A stretch of DNA of 64,000 nt from Eutreptiella sp. 'Long Island Sound 2002' (Eukaryota; Euglenozoa; Euglenophyceae; Eutreptiales; Eutreptiaceae): positions 30,029,759 through 30,093,758 of the forward strand of contig OZ038388.1 in NCBI GenBank assembly GCA_964036045.1, written 5' to 3'. The first letter of the stretch is position 1, and each line of letters opens with the position of its first letter. The notes under the pieces were generated by a model that was given only the letters and a program-made list of their open reading frames with translations, ran no database searches and was not told the DNA's origin. Positions 9,870 through 20,499 of the stretch are shown here, piece after piece. The position numbers and the translations under genes are program-made.

Positions 9870-11980
9870 TCTCTGAGACCTTTCCCGCCCCCATCGCTAA
9901 ATCACAACCTCATGTTCCGTTGAGCCTTATGTGTGTTGAGTGCTTGCTCCCCCATGCCCCTGTGCAAACAACGCGCGTGGGGGGACATCCACATCTTCCC
10001 CCATGCCCCCTATGGGGGGGGGGGGTGCTGCTTGTCGCCTCTTCGAGGGTTGAGGGGTGTTCGGCGTGTGCGGGGACCGTGCATGTCCTGTGAGTGTGTG
10101 CGGGCGATAGGAGTTCACGCGTCTCTTCTTCGGTGGGGGCCCTTGATTGTCCGGGGGGCGTTTCCTTGTCGTTTGTTTTCTGTGGGTGATCACTTTGTGG
10201 TGACCCCTGCCACAGCAGTGGCGCACTCCCCGCCTGGTGACCATGCATCTGGGGCACGGCGGCAGGTTGTGTTGAGAGCATCTCTGGAGCATAGGCAAAC
10301 ACGCAATGTACCCTGGCGTGTGGTGTCCGAGAGAGCAGCATGTTGCTGCTGCTCTGTGGAACCTACGACAGATGAGGCATGCCGGGCTCGTGTGCTGTGC
10401 ACAGGTGCTTATTCCCGGATGGTGTGCGGGCGCGCAGTGCTGTGGGGGTTGCAGGTTGCATTTAACGGTACGGGGCCTGTGGGACTTTCCCGTCCCCCAT
10501 GACCGGAAAAAGATCTTTGGCAAAAGTGCCGCTGGAGCCTCCTTTCGCCATGGCATGTGCATCTGCTGCTGGCATGAGGCCTGTGTTTAGGCTGCTGGTG
10601 AGGGCCCGCCGCAGGCGGGCCTAGTCCACCTCCTCCGGTGTTTTACGTGCCCTGTACACCTGTGTGTGTGTGTGTGTGCCTGTGCATGCACATGTGAATA
10701 AGCGTGTGCCTGTGCCTTGTGCCTGTTCCTGCACACTACTGTGTGGGCGCCACAAACAACAATGCTTGCAAGTAAGGTAGCAAGCAGAAGCTATCCGGCA
10801 CTATGGTTGTACAGGATCATATGGTTTGCGGTCTGGTTAGCCTTTGTTAACCGTTGAGTGCAGGGTGGGTATGCTCGATTCCAGCAAATAAAAAGCAGAA
10901 CCAAGGAGTGGCTGGAAAATGCTCCGGGCTTAAAGCAGGGGTGACAATGCAAAGCAGAAAGAAAGCAACGCAACCAATTTGAACTGTTGCATAACATGGT
11001 GTGTGCATGACGTTTCATGAAGCAACGAAGCACAGGCCAATTTGTCAATGCAGTATGTACCCTCTCTGTGCCCCTGGGTACTAACAACAGACAAATACAT
11101 CTGTCATTAAGAAATGCGACAGGCATTCAACTACAATTGAAAGACAAAGTTTTCCATTACCAAGGGCCATTTACTGGCATCCGGACCGGGTCAATGGAGC
11201 GAAACAAACATCGTCAAGCAGAGGTTAGAAAAAAGTGTGCAGCGTGAAGCATCAGCACAGTGCTCGTGGCTGTGAGCAGTCCTCAAAACGTTTTGTGGAA
11301 GCGGGGACTAGGGGCGAACTGCATGCTGACTGGCAATTGAAAATGGCAAAAGGGGAAGGCGTTGACACCCGGTTCCATGCGCACATTTTCAAATGAGGTC
11401 AGAGGTCAGACAGGTCCGGCAGGCAGACAAACAGTGTGGACGCAAACCTCCGGACGACTGACCTTGTTTGACAAAATCGTCCGCCAGGAGCTGCAGGAGT
11501 TGCTTCAAGTGAAAGCAAGTGCTTGTGACACTTTTTGCTCTTTTTTTTTGTCAGGCACCCTCCAGGCTCCAGGGTGCCCTCACTCAAGGGGGGTGGGTTG
11601 CATTGGGGGGCATATCCCACGCCAGACCCCTGATGAGTGGCTGTGCCTCACAGTCCAGGAAGAACGCTTTGTGGCCCCGACAACAGTCCAAAGAGATGGG
11701 CCGACTCTGTGTGACGCCTCCCCCCCCCCCCCCCCCCGGCCTGACCCCCACATTTGGGGCCCAAGACCGCCTGATTACCAACAATGGCATTTCCATGAAT
11801 GTGCCTGGTCCCAGGCACTACCTGCAGTTAGAAAAGAGCAGTACTGCGCATGGCCCCCCAACACCAGATCCCACAAAGCCTCCCCAGACTGATCAGGCAA
11901 AAATAAACGGCGGTCCAAAGCACATGGCCGCGTTTTGTTACGGCCATCAGCAAGCACCAACGGTCCCCAAGAAAATTTTG
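9870..11980. other. Unassigned stretch with simple repeats
   Basis: Contains G/C runs at 10014-10025 and 11720-11737 (C18), a (TG)n-rich stretch at 10650-10740, and a plus-strand frame at 11017-11247 of ordinary composition but unknown family. No gene can be supported. Confidence 0.4.
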
Positions 11981-12075
11981 GCACGCTGCGGCACACTGCG
12001 GCACGCTGCGGCATGCTTCAAAACCCCCACCAACAGCTCCCAGAATCTGGCGCTGCGGCATGCTGCGACATGCTG
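11981..12075. repeat. GGCACGCTGC 10-bp tandem repeat
   Basis: At least four units of GGCACGCTGC/GGCACACTGC/GGCATGCTTC follow each other with a 10-bp period from about 11981. Two looser units appear at 12050-12075. This is one of several unrelated decamer arrays in the window. Confidence 0.6.
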
Positions 12076-15000
12076 CTGCCGTTAGTGCTTGCCCATCAGG
12101 CTGTCACAGCTCAGGCACTGACAGCAAAGCACCGAGCAGACCATCCACCGCACGAGAAATGGAATGGCACTCGTTTTGATCGGAACAGTGCCCGCAACAT
12201 GGGACACCGCCGTCTGCCTGGCAAAGTAGTCGTTTGCCGCTCTCCCTCGATTCTGTTGCCAAGTTGGTGCTTGTCCGCCGCATCCGGGGCCGCAGGCCGC
12301 TGTCCCCAAGAGCCAACCAACAGCGGTCGGCCAAGCACTGGGGCAACGGATGCGTGTCGACAGACCCGGCCATGGCAGTGCCCGATGGAGCGGGGGAGGG
12401 GATGCGAAGGGGATTAGGCAAGGGGACGGTGTGTGATGGGGTGCGCTCCGGGGCGGCGCGGTGTTTGCACGCATCTCTCTGACACGCCCGTCCCACGACA
12501 ACGGGCCCACATTGTGTCATCCGACGTCCTCGACCAAAAAAAGTCTGGTCCGGAGAACAACCGTCAGTAGGGGTCGCCGCGATCAGACAGGGCGGGGCTT
12601 GGTCAGCGGTAGGGGGTCACCATGTGCGCCACCCAACGGATTCGGCGCACACATAATTGTCGTGTCCCTCGCCGAATGGCACCCGGCGCTGATGCAGCAC
12701 ACTTCGACAATTCACGGGATCTGGTTAAGGTTAGCATTCACGGGATCTGAATTTCGGTGCCAAATGCCGATCAGACCCGGGGCTTGGCCTTAGATTAGGG
12801 CTGATTCGTATGCTCGGGTCATTGGTGCAGTGTGGGGGAGAGGGCATCGACAGGAAGAGGGAGCAGGGGGCCGGAGAGTAGAGCAGCGTACGCACAGCGG
12901 GTCAACTCCAGGTCACCAGGGACAGACAATGAGGATGTGAACAGGGTCATGGGGCCTTCAGCAGATGCACAGAGAGGTTGTGCCTACCTTGTACACGCTC
13001 TGCGGGCAGGTGACAGCAGTCGCAATCCTCCGTTTTCGGGTCGGGGGATGGGTCTGGCTTCGCGATTTGTTTGCCTCAGATTCGCGATTCTGAGGTACGC
13101 AATGCACTCTTTGGGGCACGCCCGTTGATTTGTACGTGCGCCCGCGATGCTTGTCACCCGCGTGCAGGGACCGTGCAGGGCAAACACTCACTCACATGAG
13201 TGCAGGTTCATACAACAGATGCACAGATCAGGTTGTTGGTGGATATGTGCAAAGCAAAACGCCATGCACACATCAGGCACGGCCCCTCATGGCAGCACAC
13301 AAGGACAGAGACGTGCTCATTTGTGCACGCACACAGTCAAACACACACACAGCAACATCCTTGGTAACACACGCACACACACAAGGCGCTGTGCAAAGCG
13401 CGGCACAGCGCGGCATGGTGCCTGGCACGCCCCGATATGCCCCAAAATGCCGCCAATTGGTATCCCTCCCACCAGTGCCGCGTCCAGGTCAAAGAGTGCA
13501 CACGGAATCACAGGATTCATGTCCAAGTTGTTCTGCATGAATGCCCCCTTTTCCCCCAACGCTCCTGAACGACTGCATCCATCTCCTCTCCGCCTGACGG
13601 GGTGTCAATGGCCCAACGCCCCACATCCCCCCAACACACAAATACACATGCACTCAACCTCCACAAGGGGCAGTGATATGATAACCACCAACAGCAACAG
13701 GTCAAGGAGCAAGGAAGGCACTGCTGCAGGTGAGCTGCAGCACAGAACATTGACTTGTATTGCTACAGCAGCCGCTAAGGCAACGGGGGGGGGGGGGGGG
13801 GCACTTGTGGGTTACACAAAGTCTTATGCGATGCCGGTGCGCGCCCAGCAATGCAATGGCTTGTGCGATTTCAGTGCCTACGTTGATGGGCCTGACTGCC
13901 TCAAGCGGAAAATGTTCTTCAGATCCGGCCCAGCCTGTGTCGGGGTGGGCTCTTGAGGCACATTCAGAAAGGAACGCCAAACGTTGTTTGCACCGGATGG
14001 GCTGCAGATTCGAGGATATGCGGGTTGCCAGCAATTGGGGCAACAAATTTTGGGGCTATGCTCCGGCGGCCGCAAGTGGGTGCAGGTCACCTTGGAGGCA
14101 TTCTGTTCGTAGCTGAGTACATAAATGGCAGCGCGCGGGGGGGGGGGGGGGGATGGCAAATGCATGGCTCAAGTATTCGCCCGCTGCCCAATGAATGCTC
14201 AGGTGGGCAGAGCCCCATACCCGGCGCAGCTCAGTGTCTCTCAGCGCATTCCAAAGCAGCCCGCAGGATCAAGCGCAGGGCGAAGCGCAGGATAGACGGC
14301 CTCCAGCTCCAGTGGATTGCAATCCATTCAGCTGCTGAAGGCATCACGTGTATGATGAGCTGCTGTGGATGACATGCAGAAGATGCACGGAATCTACGGG
14401 CGACAGCAGCAGCAATAGACACCAGCAATAGACACGACAAACACACAGGTACGGCATTGCTGTACCATGACAAATAATGGGCCACGCCTGCATTGAAGGT
14501 GCAGGATCTGGCGCACATGCACATGAACAACACGTGCGGCAGCAGCGACAGACACAAATACGATGCACACAACCGTGGCCTTGATGCAGATGCACAAACC
14601 ATGCGGCCACGTATGGTCGGGGAATAATATGGGCGGCTCATCGGCACTCAAAGTACGAGATATGGGGACCATATCACTCATTTGTGGGTGTCTGGATAAA
14701 CAGCGTAAGACCACAGTTATGGCCATCACCATGCACAACACAGTGTACAAGGACTAGCAATAGATATAGAGGGGACGAACATGGGATGAATGGACATAGA
14801 TGCAGGAAAATGCGACACGGAGGGAACAAATGATTCTCCTACATACACCTCCCGTACGTTGGCAGAGCCGGATCTTCGACAAGAGGATGGTAGAAGAGAT
14901 AGGAAGACAAGGGGGGGGGGGGCGCAAAATGAGACCTCGCTGCTGAGAAAGGGTCAGTGAAATGCCAGCAACACGTGACGGCGTGGGCCATGAGGACATT

Positions 15001-16198
15001 TCACTGCACGTGCGTTGGGATAGCGCCCTCACCTCCGGCAAAGCGACAAACGCGGCCCTTTCACGAGGTGAGTCTTGTGGCACGGGCTCTGCGCGCCTCA
15101 AACCGAGTCATCTCCGACCCCTCGGAGCCCAATACAGCGGGGAACGCGTCATGTCGTTGGGCACAACGGAGCACAACAGGGTTTTGACGCCGCTGCCTCG
15201 ACGGGGGTTGTCCTGAACGCCCCCCGAAAAACCAAAACGTGCTGGACTCCGGTACGCCTGTACCTCCACAGAGGACCGGCCACACCCGCAACCGGCTCCA
15301 GGACAACCGCCACACAACCGTCAGTTACCGTCGGCTAACCTCCAGCCACAGTCGGTTCCCCGCAAACGTGCCAGCCAAAACCTTCGGCCATCCTTCGCGA
15401 AAGAAAAAAGAAACCCCTATTCCCCCAAAAGACACCGCTGCTGTACCAAGACCCGCTGCCGGGCCCAAGAATGGAATGCCGAAGAAGCAACTGCCCCCCG
15501 GCGACGTATATTTTCCGGCGGTGATGGCGGTGTGTAGGAGAGCAATGGTCGGTTCTCATTGACTGAACGCCCCCGCCACAGGCACTTTCCGCCTTTAGTC
15601 CAATAGTGCATGTCCTTCACAATAAAGCTGCATTCCACTACGTACAGTGGGTGTGCCCTATCTCGAACTTTCACAGCATATCGACGACCAAGGGCTATCC
15701 ACGCTTAGTACAGGACAAAGCCATGTGAATCTCACAAACACAAGTGGCACTGCTAGTCATCCTCGGCACTCCTCTGGCCTTGTTGTGCAGGGGGGGGGGG
15801 TAGGGAAGGGAATGGGAAGTGGGCTGAGTGCAAGGCCCATGGCCACCCCGTTTGATTGGCCAAGGCCCACTTGCCCGTGACTTCACCCCAAACAGCGGCA
15901 GGTCTCTGCTGGACGAAAGGCCCACGCCCGCCGGCCACATCGTACGCGTTTCCATGAGGCATCCCCCCGCCTCCCGCAGGATGACTCCCACCTAAAGCCC
16001 CATGTCCGCGCTTCGGGGGCTGTGGGGAATCCGCGGAGCAACCGGCGGCAGGAAGCCGGGCCCATCCGTGTTGTCCCGGCTGCGCGGCGGCGAAGCGGCC
16101 CGGCGCGGCGAGGCGTGCCGGCCGAACCCAGCGTCTGCGGCCTCGGTGCGCGACCGGGGGCTGGGCGGTTGCGGTGCGCGCGACCCCGGACCATTCAC
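12076..16198. other. Unassigned stretch, low-complexity and repeat-rich
   Basis: G runs lie at 13785-13801 (17), 14137-14152 (16) and about 14910-14921. CA-rich simple sequence lies at 13320-13400. The many short frames have no domains. A CAACCGCC-type repeated word near 15290-15350 recurs loosely at 22.7, 34.15 and 52.5 kb. No gene supported. Confidence 0.4.
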
Positions 16199-16672
16199 CA
16201 CGCTGCCGGGGCTGTAGCACATCTTCCACAATTGCATGGGCGTCGGGGCGCCCGGGTCTCCCCACGGCAACGGCGAGCCCGGATCCCGATCGCGCCCAAA
16301 CGACTGCAAACCCCACTCCGCACTGACCCCGGCGTTCCCGGGGCTGGAGGCGCGACCATCGGAGGTGACGGTGCCGGGGGGAGAGGTCGCGCGTGCGACT
16401 TGGTTGTGGAGGTCGGCTCCGACGTTTACACGCACCGCATCGCGCGTGCCCGTGGACCGGTCCGGCGTTGCGGTTGGGATCCGGGCGATTGGCGGGGGAG
16501 GTGCGGTCAGGGGAGGGCCACGCGGGGGGGGGGCCGCAGGGCCCACCACCAGCGCTTTCCGGGCGGACACCACTGCCCGTCCCGAGCGGGTGGGAACTGA
16601 GGAGTGCGGGCGGTGTGTCGGCGAAGCGGAGCCGGAGCGGTCTGCACCGGCTGCGGGGGTGTTGGAGGCGGA
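16199..16672 (-). CDS. Possible Pro/Ser/Arg-rich exon
   Basis: A continuous minus-strand frame runs from about 16915 to 15992. Within it a phase-0 exon can be drawn from CTGCAG (exon from 16672, beginning SASNTPAAG) to GTG followed by GTGAAT (exon to 16199, ending QLWKMCYSPGSV). It is mostly disordered Pro/Ser/Ala/Arg sequence, with a short ordered patch near the end. GC content is high enough that a long open frame could be accidental. Confidence 0.35.
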
Positions 16673-17112
16673 CTGCAGTTTCATGTTCAAGAGGACCTGC
16701 AATGCCATGTGAAAACTCAGCCAGGGGGGCTCACCGGGGGAAGGCCATGGAAGCCACTTAAGTATGGCCTTGGCCTTGAGGTTGGTTGCAGACCCGTTGG
16801 TTATAGCAGTACATATGCAGCTGCGCAGGCTAGGCTCGATGCTTGCGAGCAATGTGCAGCTCGGTCGTGAGACAATGGAGTGGGTGACAGTAAGAGCACG
16901 AACAACAATCCCCAAAACTCCAGTGCCTTACCACCATCATTGGATGCGGCTGGCACCTATGGGGACCAGGTCAACACAAACAGCCTGGTACGGCGGTGTA
17001 CAGCTACACCGGAGAGCTGGCATGCCTGTGATATGCATGCAAGTTGCAGTCACACGTGAAGAAATTGGGAATTGGGTTGCTGGTCGGCCCTCATGCAGCT
17101 GCATATTCACAC

Positions 17113-17305
17113 CTGTTTGGCACGTAGATCCCGGATCTTCACGAATAGGGCCGTCAATGTCGCCAACGTCAAGGAAACAGCATCGGTTGTGTTCTGTGCG
17201 TCCTCCAGCACCTTCGTGTCCGCGAGAGCGCTCCGCCTGCTCAGCGCCATGAAATCCTTGTGCAGCTGCGCCGTGCTGTACTTATCCATCTTGCCCTCGG
17301 GGATG
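17113..17305 (-). CDS. Exon of minus-strand gene, helical, unknown family
   Basis: A strong acceptor (TGTCTGTGTTCTGCAG, exon from 17305) and a donor (AAACAG followed by GTGTGA, exon to 17113) enclose an open frame: IPEGKMDKYSTAQLHKDF, then LADTKVLEDAQNTTDAVSL and TLATLTALFVKIRDLRAKQ. Composition and predicted helicity are convincing. The left boundary gives phase 2, unlike the phase-0 exons further right, unless a weaker AAG acceptor at 17290 is used. No family recognised. Confidence 0.55.
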
Positions 17306-17859
17306 CTGCAGAACACAGACATTACACAACTGGCAACATCTGTGGACATGTGTGCACACCCGCGGACACGACGGGACGGCGTGGAGCCCTCTTCCAGAGC
17401 ATAGGTCCGATTAGGGACTCTTGGGCCCACGCTGTGTCCCTTGACACTACCTCTGCCCGCCTTGTACCAGGGCAACAAGCATGGCGCTGCGCTGCTGGGA
17501 GGTCACTGGCCCCGGCGCGCGCCCCATCCGCGCCCCTCCCGTCACACCGACATCGCCACTGCCATCAACCTTGGCAAGCTGCGCTTGCCCCTGTGGGGAC
17601 CCAAACGCACCTCTCTGTGCCGACTGACTGTGGGCACCCAGGTATGCCCCAACCCCCCGAAATGCAGATAGTGCACAGTCTGCATCAGTGCTAGGCGCCA
17701 TGCCGGACGGAAAAAAGCAAACCCCGCCTCCTCCCCCTCTTACGACAAAAGTGAAAATTGAGAAATACAATAACACCTGTGGTTTGGCATGAGTTGCTGG
17801 TTGGGGATGATTTTGTGTTCTCTGTCCTTGCACGGCCCCTTGCCGTGTCAAGCGTAAAT

Positions 17860-18170
17860 CGCGTTTTTTTTTTCGGTGTAAGTCGAGTGTGGGAAAAAAA
17901 AACTTGAAAATGTATGGCCCGCAACTTACGCTTTTTTGGTGATGCGACCTACGCCTAAAAAAGTTACGAAACTTACGATTAAAAAAAAAAAACTACGCGA
18001 TTTACCCTCTTTAAAAAAAAATTACGCGACTTACTTTTTTTTTGTTACGCGACATATGCTTTTTTTTTTGGTACCCGACCTACGGCAAAAAAAAAAGCAA
18101 GTTACGCTTGTAAAAAAAAACCACGACTTACGCCTTTTTTGTTTTAAAAAAATACACACCGTACAACAAA
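17860..18170. repeat. ACTTACGC motif array separated by A/T runs
   Basis: Roughly ten copies of (G)CGACTTACGC, TTACGCGACT or its complement GTAAGTCG alternate with 7-12-nt runs of A or T. A smaller set of the same motif lies at 19425-19500. The two sets bracket the SAP-like coding remnant at 18524-19077. Confidence 0.75.
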
Positions 18171-18194
18171 AAACAAAAAAAAGACTCTTCTCTG

Positions 18195-18350
18195 CCCTGA
18201 AGCGTTGGTGACCCCCCAAATGGCAGGGGTGATGTAGCCAATCTGCCCACGTGTGGGCCACTGCTGATTTTGTACCGCGCTCTGAAGCGGTGGGGTCCCC
18301 TGAGACGGCAGGGGTGATGTAGCCAATCTACCCACATGTGGGCCAATGCT
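18195..18350 (-). repeat. Two inverted units of the 85-bp satellite
   Basis: Read on the minus strand this contains TGGCTACATCACCCCTGCC, a CCACCGCTTCAGAGCG block and GTGGCCCACACGTGGGC, the same order as the tandem units at 60.3-64.0 kb but diverged and in opposite orientation. Confidence 0.7.
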
Positions 18351-18523
18351 AATTTTGTCCCCTCGAGTTGGGGGTGATGGGCCATCAGGGAAGCATGGAG
18401 GACATTGATGTTATTCTAACACCTTTGCCGAAAGGATTCATCAAGGAAGCATAGTGCATCATCAATGCGGATCACTCCGTCCGAGTCCCCGGCACCATCC
18501 CGGAGAATGGATGGGAGGAGGAA

Positions 18524-19077
18524 GTGAGTTGCTGGAAGCCGGAGAATCTCCTCCTGCCCAAGCCTCCGACTCTGAGTCCCCGCCCATCTACTTCCCCCCT
18601 CCTTTTTGATGAAGAGGATCCTCTTTCGCAACCCGAGGGCAATATTGCTGCCTCCTCCTCCGAGCCAACAGCTGGAGAATCTCCTGCCTCCCCAGCCTCC
18701 AACTCCGAGGACGTGCCCCTGGATGGGAAGTCAGCAAAGGGCAAGGCCCCTCCACAAGCCCCGCAGTCCATTGCCTCTTTGAACCTCCCCACAAGTGATG
18801 ACGCCCATCCATATGTGCTCATCCGTGGGAAGCGATTGGAGGTCCCCGAGGCGTACCCAAATAATGCAGAGGGTTGGTTGGTGAACGACCAACAATTTAT
18901 ATTCAAGAGCTGGAGCAGTTCCTTTTGAAGGGTATTTGTGATGTTTGTGTGCGGAACAACAATCCGCGTGCAAAGCCGAAGTCATGAGACGCGAAGTCTG
19001 ATTTGATTAACAAGCGTGTGTTCGCCGACTTCTTGTCGTTGGCTCCACGCCATTATGGTCGCATGCAAAGAATGTAG
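18524..19077 (+). pseudogene. Degenerate SAP-like protein, paralogue of the 56.8-kb gene
   Basis: The plus frame opens with a Pro/Ser/Glu-rich segment, then VLIRGKRLEVPEAYPNNAEG. A one-base shift near 18895 moves the frame to IQELEQFLLKGICDVC, then NNPRAKP. A TGA follows at 18985-18987, then DAKSDLINKRVFADFLSLA to a stop at 19075. The same layout occurs on the minus strand at 56808-57100 (VVIRGQEFFVPKHYPKDALG, LIKELD, ADLIYKRVFCDF). The C-terminal block resembles a SAP motif (Leu/Cys helix, Gly/Pro turn, K-DLI-RV), a DNA-binding hairpin of two helices. Two lesions make this copy a pseudogene. It is probably transposon-borne. Confidence 0.6.
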
Positions 19078-19424
19078 TTGGCCCGAGGTTCAGGTGGTAT
19101 CGCTGGCTTGAGCTTCGTAGCCGGTGGTGCCGGCAGCAATATAGTCATTCTGCTCCCGCTTGCCAAAGGTCGAAGGGCAAATTGCATTTTTCGTTTGCGA
19201 TCATGATGGGCACCTCATATGGGTGTGCGCCACGTTATTTCTTTCTTTCCGCCATCTACCAGCCATGAGTATGAATACCACCCTTCACGCCACTGCCCCA
19301 TTGCTTTACCCGTGCCGGAGGTACCCAAAATGTCCCTCGGGGCTATATGCTTCACCTCCTGTAGCAATGGCGGTTGCTGGGTGGTTCTTGTGTCCCCCCC
19401 CCTTTTTTGGAAAAAGGTTTTTTT

Positions 19425-19500
19425 TCCATACGCGACTTTCGCCAAAAAAAAGGTTTACGTGACGTACGCTTGAAAAAAATCTACGCGACTTACGCCATTT
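19425..19500. repeat. Second ACTTACGC motif cluster
   Basis: ATACGCGACTTTCGCC, TTTACGTGACGTACGC and CTACGCGACTTACGCC are separated by A runs, matching the 17.9-18.2 kb array. Confidence 0.7.
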
Positions 19501-19639
19501 ATTTCCGCCATCGAGCTACGCTTTCCTCTCCCTTGCCCCACCCTCATCAATGTCAACATGATGTCTTTCAAATTTACAGGATGACCCAGCCCCTCAACCC
19601 AGTCCAAGAAGACGTTCCGCGCGGACAACACCTGTGTCA

Positions 19640-19795
19640 GTAGGCCGGGGCAAACCGGCTGGCCGGGGACAAACGGCAGGGGCAAAGCGGCGGGGGCAAA
19701 ACGGCCGGGGCAAAATGACCGGCCGAGGCAAAACGGCCATCTGGAGCAAAACGGCCGGCCGGGGCAAAACAGCCGGCCAACACACTGCTCACGAG
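19640..19795. repeat. GGCCGGGGCAAAAC minisatellite
   Basis: Units of GGCCGGGGCAAAAC(GGCC), 14-22 bp long, are repeated about nine times with small length changes. Confidence 0.8.
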
Positions 19796-20212
19796 CCCCA
19801 CCAAAACGAAACCGCCGAATTTCACGGTCCCAAAAGTTGCCAAAAGTTGCGGAAACAACGCCCAGTGCTGTTTGGACAAGGGTTGCCTGTGCAAGGGGGG
19901 CAGCAGCATCCCTACCCCTACGGCTACTTTGGCTGCAGGTCGAATGGCTGTGGTGGCGTAGCACAAGATGAATGTTGAGTAGATGGATTCCGGTCTTTGG
20001 CATGTGGTGCTTCATGGCACTTGATGGCCGTTGACACCAGAGATCAACAGCACTGTACCACGCTTGATGGCGGTTGGAAGCCTGGTACGCAATGCAGACC
20101 ACATGGCGAATTTTTCGAGTGACACGGCTGCATTTGAGCGGCACACCACAGAGTATGACTCAATCCGGCACGAAACAGCCGCACACCTGACGCCTGTACC
20201 CTCCAGCCCTAC

Positions 20213-20494
20213 CTCCTGAAGCCACTCCCGCTCGAAATTCTCTTGGTCTTGGGTTGGGTTCGTAAGGGGGCGCTTGACATAGTCGTCCACCAACGCTAAA
20301 TACCGCTGCACTTTGGTGTGCAGCACAAAAACCTCCTTCGCGCCCACCATCTCTGAGCCCTTGCGACTCCTCCCACTGATACTGATACTGGAGCGGGCTG
20401 ACTTGGGAGGGCTTGGCACTGCGAGGACCACTGCCACATTTGAGCCTTGGTCAACTTCCTCCATGGAGGCTCCGGCGTCGTACATCACCTCGTC
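20213..20494 (-). CDS. Exon of the long minus-strand gene, Ser-rich then helical
   Basis: 94 codons lie between ATAG at 20495 (exon from 20494) and a donor GAG followed by GTAGGG (exon to 20213); both boundaries are phase 0. The first half is acidic/Ser-rich (VMYDAGASMEEVDQGSNVAV, SISISGRSRKGS). The second half is ordered and helical (VFVLHTKVQRYLALVDDYV, NPTQDQENFEREWLQE). No domain I can name. Its style and phase match exons at 22863-23237 and 25797-26297. Confidence 0.6.
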
Positions 20495-20499
20495 CTATC

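Noticed and set aside
15992-16915. Whole 307-codon frame as one exon
   Set aside because: Only the inner part (16199-16672) has plausible splice borders; the outer parts are GC-driven open sequence.
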